Below are positions 7,154 to 10,098 of a stretch of DNA of 10,098 bases, one piece after another. The translations under genes and the position numbers were made by a program. Below the pieces are notes generated by a model. It had not been told where the DNA came from. It made no database searches and saw only the letters and a program-made list of their open reading frames with translations. Positions within the stretch are counted from its first letter, which is position 1, and each line of letters opens with the position of its first letter. This DNA is from Atopobium sp. UBA2090 (GTDB lineage Bacteria > Actinomycetota > Coriobacteriia > Coriobacteriales > Atopobiaceae), in NCBI GenBank assembly GCA_002331575.1, contig DCZG01000157.1, positions 552 to 10,649 on the forward strand. Direction: 5' to 3'.

Positions 7154-7788
7154 TTCTCCTGACAAGAGCTTGGGGAGTAGCGTGTCTCTCAGTTTCTCTA
7201 GATGTCGTTTTTCATCTTCATTATTTTCAATCATTTCAAAGAGCGGGGCTGCATACTGTGAAAAACGTCGGCATTCGTCTTTGTCAGGCACAACAACCGG
7301 GAATTCTCTCATTACTTTCCCGGATACTTCGATGAAAGTTGTTCCGGACCCCGCGTTCTCAATTGCCGAAGCATTCTCTTTTAGAAAGCAATAGGCGTAG
7401 GCTGTCCCCACGTCATCTCGAGGAACTAGTGACTTAAACCCCTGGTTAGTACAAACGTCATTTGAAGCAATGGCTACATATCCAACTGGAGCTCTTGAAC
7501 TGAAGAGTACAGACCCTCTAGGCATGAGATTCGTGCTGCAAGAAGAATAGCCTTCCGCGGTAATATCCATTTCCCCATGAGAGATAAATATATTTGACGA
7601 GTTTGCGAGGTCTCGTGGGGTAATCCAGGCGATTCCGTCATCCGAATAGTAACTCCCATTCTTTTTTGAGGGAGTAGCACCCCCAACTACTTCTCCCAAA
7701 TCCTCAATAGTCCCGTTTGGCAAAGCGTGACTATTGAAAAACTTATTTCGATATGAGTTAATCAGTATATCGCGCAAATAATCATTTG
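7109..7788 (-). CDS. hsdS: Silent hsdS cassette: C-terminal half with target-recognition domain TRD2b (no own start)
   Basis: The minus-strand frame starts inside site B as NDYLRDILINSYRNKFF, the same joint as NDYLAELEKTLYKRFL in the expressed gene. It then runs through a type I specificity TRD: GTIEDLGEVVGGATPS, WITPRDL, GSVLFSSRAPVGYVAIA, TNQGFKSLVP, SGTTFIEVSGKVM, FPVVVPDKDE. It ends in the distal conserved helix and tail, EKLRDTLLPKLLSGEIDVSKVDITRPNNHL. There is no ATG and no ribosome site, and an in-frame stop lies a few codons upstream of site B, so it is a storage cassette. Beyond site A the frame stays open (SDEYIAILREASFSPALE) and runs antisense through the DivIVA-domain gene to 6842, which is not meaningful coding. 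Recombination can join it to TRD1 or TRDx. Confidence 0.85.
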
Positions 7789-7790
7789 CC
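7775..7790 (-). repeat. Recombination site B (reverse)
   Basis: On the minus strand the core CAAATGATTATTTG occupies 7788-7775, preceded by GG as at site D (16 bp shared with 9852-9867). It continues as CGCGATATAC instead of the GGCC found at A, C and D. It encodes the NDYL joint at the start of cassette TRD2b and lies 50 bp upstream of the recombinase start. Confidence 0.85.
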
Positions 7791-7829
7791 GAACGCGCCC
7801 CTCCCTATTAGTCTGGCCTAACCCTATAG

Positions 7830-7836
7830 AAGGAGG
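7830..7836 (+). promoter_or_regulatory. Ribosome binding site fixing the GTG start of the recombinase
   Basis: AAGGAGG is a near-perfect Shine-Dalgarno 4 nt before GTG 7841. The next in-frame start (ATG 7877) has no comparable site, so GTG is preferred. The 50 bp between site B and the GTG (7791-7840) contains AT-rich hexamers TATTAG (7806) and TATAGA (7825) but no paired -35 with normal spacing, so the recombinase promoter is not resolved. Confidence 0.6.
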
Positions 7837-7840
7837 AAAG

Positions 7841-8818
7841 GTGAACCAGGCTGAAAAGAATGACATTCTACTGGCGATGAACCAGACGCTTACGCTGTGT
7901 CAGATGAAGCAACTTAGCAGCGTTATTGATCGACTAATTTGTGAAGGGGTTCCGGAGGTCATATCGAATCCTCTACTTGAAAACGAACATCTCCTTGAAC
8001 TTTTTCTTAGGGCAAAGTCGACGGAAGGATGCTCAACCAGGACGATTGAGTATTACTCGGCAACGCTCGCTGCATTCCTCGATAGCATCGACTGCTCACT
8101 CTCTCTTGTCACAACAGAGCAACTCCGCACATATCTCGATTTATATTCACGGGCAAGGGCGGCGGGGAAGGTAACCCTTGACAACATCAGACGCATCTTA
8201 TCGAGTTTCTTTTCTTGGCTTGAGGACGAGGACTACATTGTCAAAAGCCCAGTCCGACGAATTCACCGGGTTCGTTCTCCAAGGAGGGTAAAGGGTGTGT
8301 TTAGCGATGAAGCTCTAGTAATGATGAGCGAATGCTGTAGAAACGAGCGTGATGTCACACTGCTCGATATGCTCTCCTCAACGGGCATGCGAGTTGGTGA
8401 GCTCGTGAGGCTGAATCGTGAGGATATTGATCTGGAAGCCCGAGAATGCATCGTACTTGGAAAGGGAGCAAAGGAGAGAAGGGTCTACTTTGACGCAAAG
8501 ACCAAGGTTCATCTAAAAAAGTATCTGGATAGTCGTCGGGACGAGAGCAAGGCACTGTTCGTGTCCCTCGACACAAGGGCTCATCGCATGAGCATCGGAG
8601 GAATTGAGCTTAGGATTCGTCAGCTGGGAGTAGCGTCTGGAGAAAAGGCATACCCACACAAGTTCAGGAGAACCCTTGCAACTAGGGCTATTGATAAGGG
8701 GATGCCAATCGAACAGGTTCAAGAGATGCTAGGCCACTCGAGAATTGAAACAACGATGCACTATGCTTTGGTAAATGAGTCCAATGTAAGGCTTTCGCAT
8801 AGAAAGTATCTTGAATAG
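7841..8818 (+). CDS. Tyrosine recombinase (Xer/integrase type), probable hsdS inversion enzyme
   Basis: 325 residues from GTG. An N-terminal SAM-like core-binding domain spans about 45-140 (STRTIEYYSATLAAFLDSI through SSFFSWLEDEDYIVKSPVRRI). The catalytic domain has the full set: Arg184 (STGMRVGELVRL), Lys208 (VLGKGAKERRV), His273 and Arg276 (PHKFRR), His299 (LGHSRIETT) and nucleophile Tyr308 (MHYA). All residues for strand cleavage and rejoining are intact. The gene lies inside the invertible region between sites B and C. The four cores, each near-palindromic with 5-bp arms, look like sites for a pair of tyrosine recombinase protomers, so this enzyme is the likely inverter. Base composition is clearly lower in GC than the genes to the left. 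The half hsdS gene begins 9 bp after its stop, so it is probably co-transcribed. Confidence 0.95.
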   Translation: MNQAEKNDILLAMNQTLTLCQMKQLSSVIDRLICEGVPEVISNPLLENEHLLELFLRAKSTEGCSTRTIEYYSATLAAFLDSIDCSLSLVTTEQLRTYLDLYSRARAAGKVTLDNIRRILSSFFSWLEDEDYIVKSPVRRIHRVRSPRRVKGVFSDEALVMMSECCRNERDVTLLDMLSSTGMRVGELVRLNREDIDLEARECIVLGKGAKERRVYFDAKTKVHLKKYLDSRRDESKALFVSLDTRAHRMSIGGIELRIRQLGVASGEKAYPHKFRRTLATRAIDKGMPIEQVQEMLGHSRIETTMHYALVNESNVRLSHRKYLE

Positions 8819-8827
8819 GCAGGATAG

Positions 8828-9283
8828 ATGCAAGAAGAGTTGCAGGATGTATGTACTATCCGTTATGGCAGAGACTATAAGGGCCTCGCTAACGGCAATG
8901 TGCCTCTATACGGATCGGGCGGCATTATGGGTTTTGTCGACCGAGCGATTAGTGCAGGACAATCAGTATTGATTCCCCGCAAAGGCACATTAGGTAATCT
9001 TTTTTATTCCGAAGGACCGTTCTGGACAATAGATACACTCTTTTGGACGGACATAAATGCCAATAAAATACTGCCTAGATATCTTTACTACCTTCTCAAG
9101 GAAGAGCATCTTGAAGAACTAAATGTTGGCACCGCTGTACCAAGTCTTACAGTTGAAGTGCTCAACAGAATCACCATTAGTTATCCGACAATCGATGAGC
9201 AGCTCCACCGGTTAGCAGTGCTTACAACAATTGAGCAGTTAATAGCTACACATAAACGCACAAATGATTATTTGGCCGCGTGA
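8828..9283 (+). CDS. hsdS: Half hsdS: N-terminal target-recognition domain TRDx
   Basis: 151 residues from ATG 8828, only 9 bp after the recombinase stop, with a weak AGGA just upstream; translation is probably coupled. It is one TRD with an HsdS layout: LQDVCTIRYGRDYKGL, VPLYGSGGIMG, SVLIPRKGTLGN, FWTIDTLFW, GTAVPSLTVEVLNRITISYP, then the helix EQLHRLAVLTTIEQLI leading to RTNDYLAA and stop. The NDYLAA and the TGA are encoded inside site C. A full HsdS has two TRDs (about 400 aa), so this is half. Inversion of C-D would join it in frame to TRD2a (NDYLAELEKT...); inversion of B-C would join it to TRD2b. As it stands it could be a reserve N-terminal half or a one-TRD subunit. Its TRD resembles TRD2a (34 of 63 residues identical over 11-73). 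Confidence 0.88.
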   Translation: MQEELQDVCTIRYGRDYKGLANGNVPLYGSGGIMGFVDRAISAGQSVLIPRKGTLGNLFYSEGPFWTIDTLFWTDINANKILPRYLYYLLKEEHLEELNVGTAVPSLTVEVLNRITISYPTIDEQLHRLAVLTTIEQLIATHKRTNDYLAA

Positions 9284-10098
9284 TGTCGACCTTCGAGACG
9301 TCAATCTCTCCGGACATCAGCTTGGGAAGAAGAGCATCACGAAGTTGAACGAGTCGCCCTCCCTCAATGGAGTTTTGTTTCTGGTCTCTGAATAGCGACT
9401 CCACCTGGTTGTCAAAGACTGAAAGAGCTTCTTGCGAAGGAATTGGCATTTGCAGGTTATTCAAGATATCCGTGGTCATACTTGGTACGGCGGATCCAGC
9501 ATTCATCGAGGCTAGGTCCTTCTCATGCAAAAACTCATAAACGTACCTTGCGGCACCGATGTATTTCGGAATCGCGTAAAACATCGTATCAACCGTCCAG
9601 AAAGGTTCATTGACATACATCACGTTGTTTAGCGAACCCTTTCTAGGGATGAGCACGGACTCTCCTTCGTATAGGCTCGATTCGACCTTTCTCATTAATC
9701 CGCCAGATCCATATACAGGAACTGGTCCATCACCCAGCTTCTTGTGGTCTTTTCCATAATGGACGTCGATAAGCTCTGAGAGAATTCCTTCCCGCATCTC
9801 CCCCGCATTCTCAGAGAGAAATCGCTTATACAGGGTCTTTTCGAGTTCGGCCAAATAATCATTTGCCTTTTGGTCTTGAAGAATAAGAGAGTCAATGCTG
9901 TCAAGTAGCCTTATGGTTTGGAGCTGACAGTCCCGCTCGGGAATGGATACCTCTATTGAAAGCAGGTTACGTTGGCTCAGCTTGGGTTGTGTGGTACCGG
10001 TAATATATCTTGAGAAATCAAAAGAGTTTAAGAGATAAAATAAATACTTCGTCTCGCAGAGTTGGTTGCCTTGGATGACATGAGCATGGTTATTGACC
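9246..10098 (-). CDS. hsdS: Type I restriction-modification specificity subunit HsdS, currently joined TRD1-TRD2a, 5' end beyond window
   Basis: The frame is open from the right edge to a TAG at 9246-9248, 283 residues visible. The first 80 or so close TRD1: VNNHAHVIQGN, KYLFYLLNSFDFSRYI, TGTTQPKLSQRNLLSIEVSIP, then helix QLQTIRLLDSIDSLI. The joint KANDYLAELEK lies on site D. TRD2a follows: LSELIDVHYGKDHKKL, VPVYGSGGLM, SVLIPRKGSLNN, PFWTVDTMFY, GSAVPSMTTDILNNLQMPIP. It ends with the distal helix LVQLRDALLPKLMSGEIDVSKVDITRPNNHLCVYV over site C. HsdS binds two half-sites of DNA and directs HsdM methylation and HsdR cleavage; hsdM and hsdR are expected upstream, off the right edge. Its end overlaps the end of the convergent TRDx gene by 38 bp. 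A TTG at 9854 can look like a start but the protein clearly continues upstream. Confidence 0.92.
   Translation of the reverse strand, partial: VNNHAHVIQGNQLCETKYLFYLLNSFDFSRYITGTTQPKLSQRNLLSIEVSIPERDCQLQTIRLLDSIDSLILQDQKANDYLAELEKTLYKRFLSENAGEMREGILSELIDVHYGKDHKKLGDGPVPVYGSGGLMRKVESSLYEGESVLIPRKGSLNNVMYVNEPFWTVDTMFYAIPKYIGAARYVYEFLHEKDLASMNAGSAVPSMTTDILNNLQMPIPSQEALSVFDNQVESLFRDQKQNSIEGGRLVQLRDALLPKLMSGEIDVSKVDITRPNNHLCVYV
9260..9305 (+). repeat. Recombination site C (forward), 46-bp repeat shared with site A
   Basis: Core CAAATGATTATTTG at 9261-9274, in a 46-bp stretch identical to 7108-7153. It is coded on both strands at once: plus strand NDYLAA-stop of TRDx, minus strand SKVDITRPNNHL of the expressed hsdS. 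With site D it shares 18 bp in inverted orientation (through GGCCG). Confidence 0.9.
9848..9867 (-). repeat. Recombination site D (reverse)
   Basis: On the minus strand GGCAAATGATTATTTGGCCG; the core is at 9865-9852. It encodes the NDYLAE joint between TRD1 and TRD2a of the expressed hsdS and is the right end of the invertible region. Confidence 0.9.

Larger units (their letters stand above)
7109..9865. mobile_element. Invertible type I specificity locus (hsdS shufflon) bounded by sites A and D
   Basis: Four recombination cores in the order A forward, B reverse, C forward, D reverse enclose two C-terminal TRD cassettes (A-B and C-D). The B-C segment carries the recombinase and an N-terminal half hsdS. 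Every core lies at an in-frame HsdS joint. Opposed sites permit inversion of A-B, B-C, C-D or A-D. Joining TRD1 or TRDx to TRD2a or TRD2b gives four full-length HsdS proteins. Phase-variable hsdS inversion with a resident tyrosine recombinase is an established theme in other bacteria; the layout here is read from sequence, while activity is inferred. Confidence 0.85.

Noticed and set aside
9246..9854. Separate 202-residue hsdS beginning at TTG 9854
   Set aside because: The frame continues upstream through site D into clear HsdS sequence to the window edge.
7109..9865. CRISPR array or transposon ends
   Set aside because: The four repeats are unevenly spaced, alternate in orientation and lie inside coding joints. 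No transposase or target duplication is seen.

Overview
The window comes from a high-GC Gram-positive bacterium. The GC- and Arg/Ala/Asp-rich genes, a short DivIVA-domain protein, a papain-like aminopeptidase C and an HD-domain CCA enzyme suggest a coriobacterium of the Olsenella/Atopobiaceae type. That placement is inferred from protein style, not from a marker gene. There are two unlike halves: a GC-rich chromosomal stretch (1 to about 7060) and a clearly AT-richer accessory locus (about 7065 to 10098).

Left half, 1-7060. On the minus strand lies the N-terminal 641 codons of a membrane O-acyltransferase (acyltransferase-3 plus SGNH domain). It seems to carry a second SGNH-like domain whose catalytic serine is replaced by glycine. 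Next are a YihX-like HAD phosphatase and pepC (aminopeptidase C), 19 bp apart and probably one transcript. pepC is divergent from cca, which adds CCA ends to tRNA; two outward-facing extended -10 promoters lie between them. cca ends 10 bp from a convergent family 2 glycosyltransferase. Divergent from that gene is a 76-residue DivIVA-domain protein.

Right half, 7061-10098. This is an invertible, phase-variable type I restriction-modification specificity (hsdS) locus. The hsdS gene in its present expression frame enters from the right edge on the minus strand: the end of TRD1, a linker, then TRD2a. A silent C-terminal cassette (TRD2b) lies at 7109-7788. Between the two cassettes are a tyrosine recombinase (+) and a separate N-terminal half hsdS (TRDx, +). 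Four copies of a 14-bp near-palindromic core, CAAATGATTATTTG, sit in alternating orientation (A forward, B reverse, C forward, D reverse) at exactly the in-frame joints of the hsdS pieces. Inversions between opposed sites can join either N-terminal half (TRD1 or TRDx) to either C-terminal half (TRD2a or TRD2b), giving four predicted DNA specificities. Two of the sites carry an in-frame stop, so other orientations give one-TRD subunits. hsdM and hsdR are not in the window; they are expected beyond the right edge.

No rRNA, tRNA, CRISPR array or transposase was seen. The longest gene-free stretch is about 165 bp (1926-2089).
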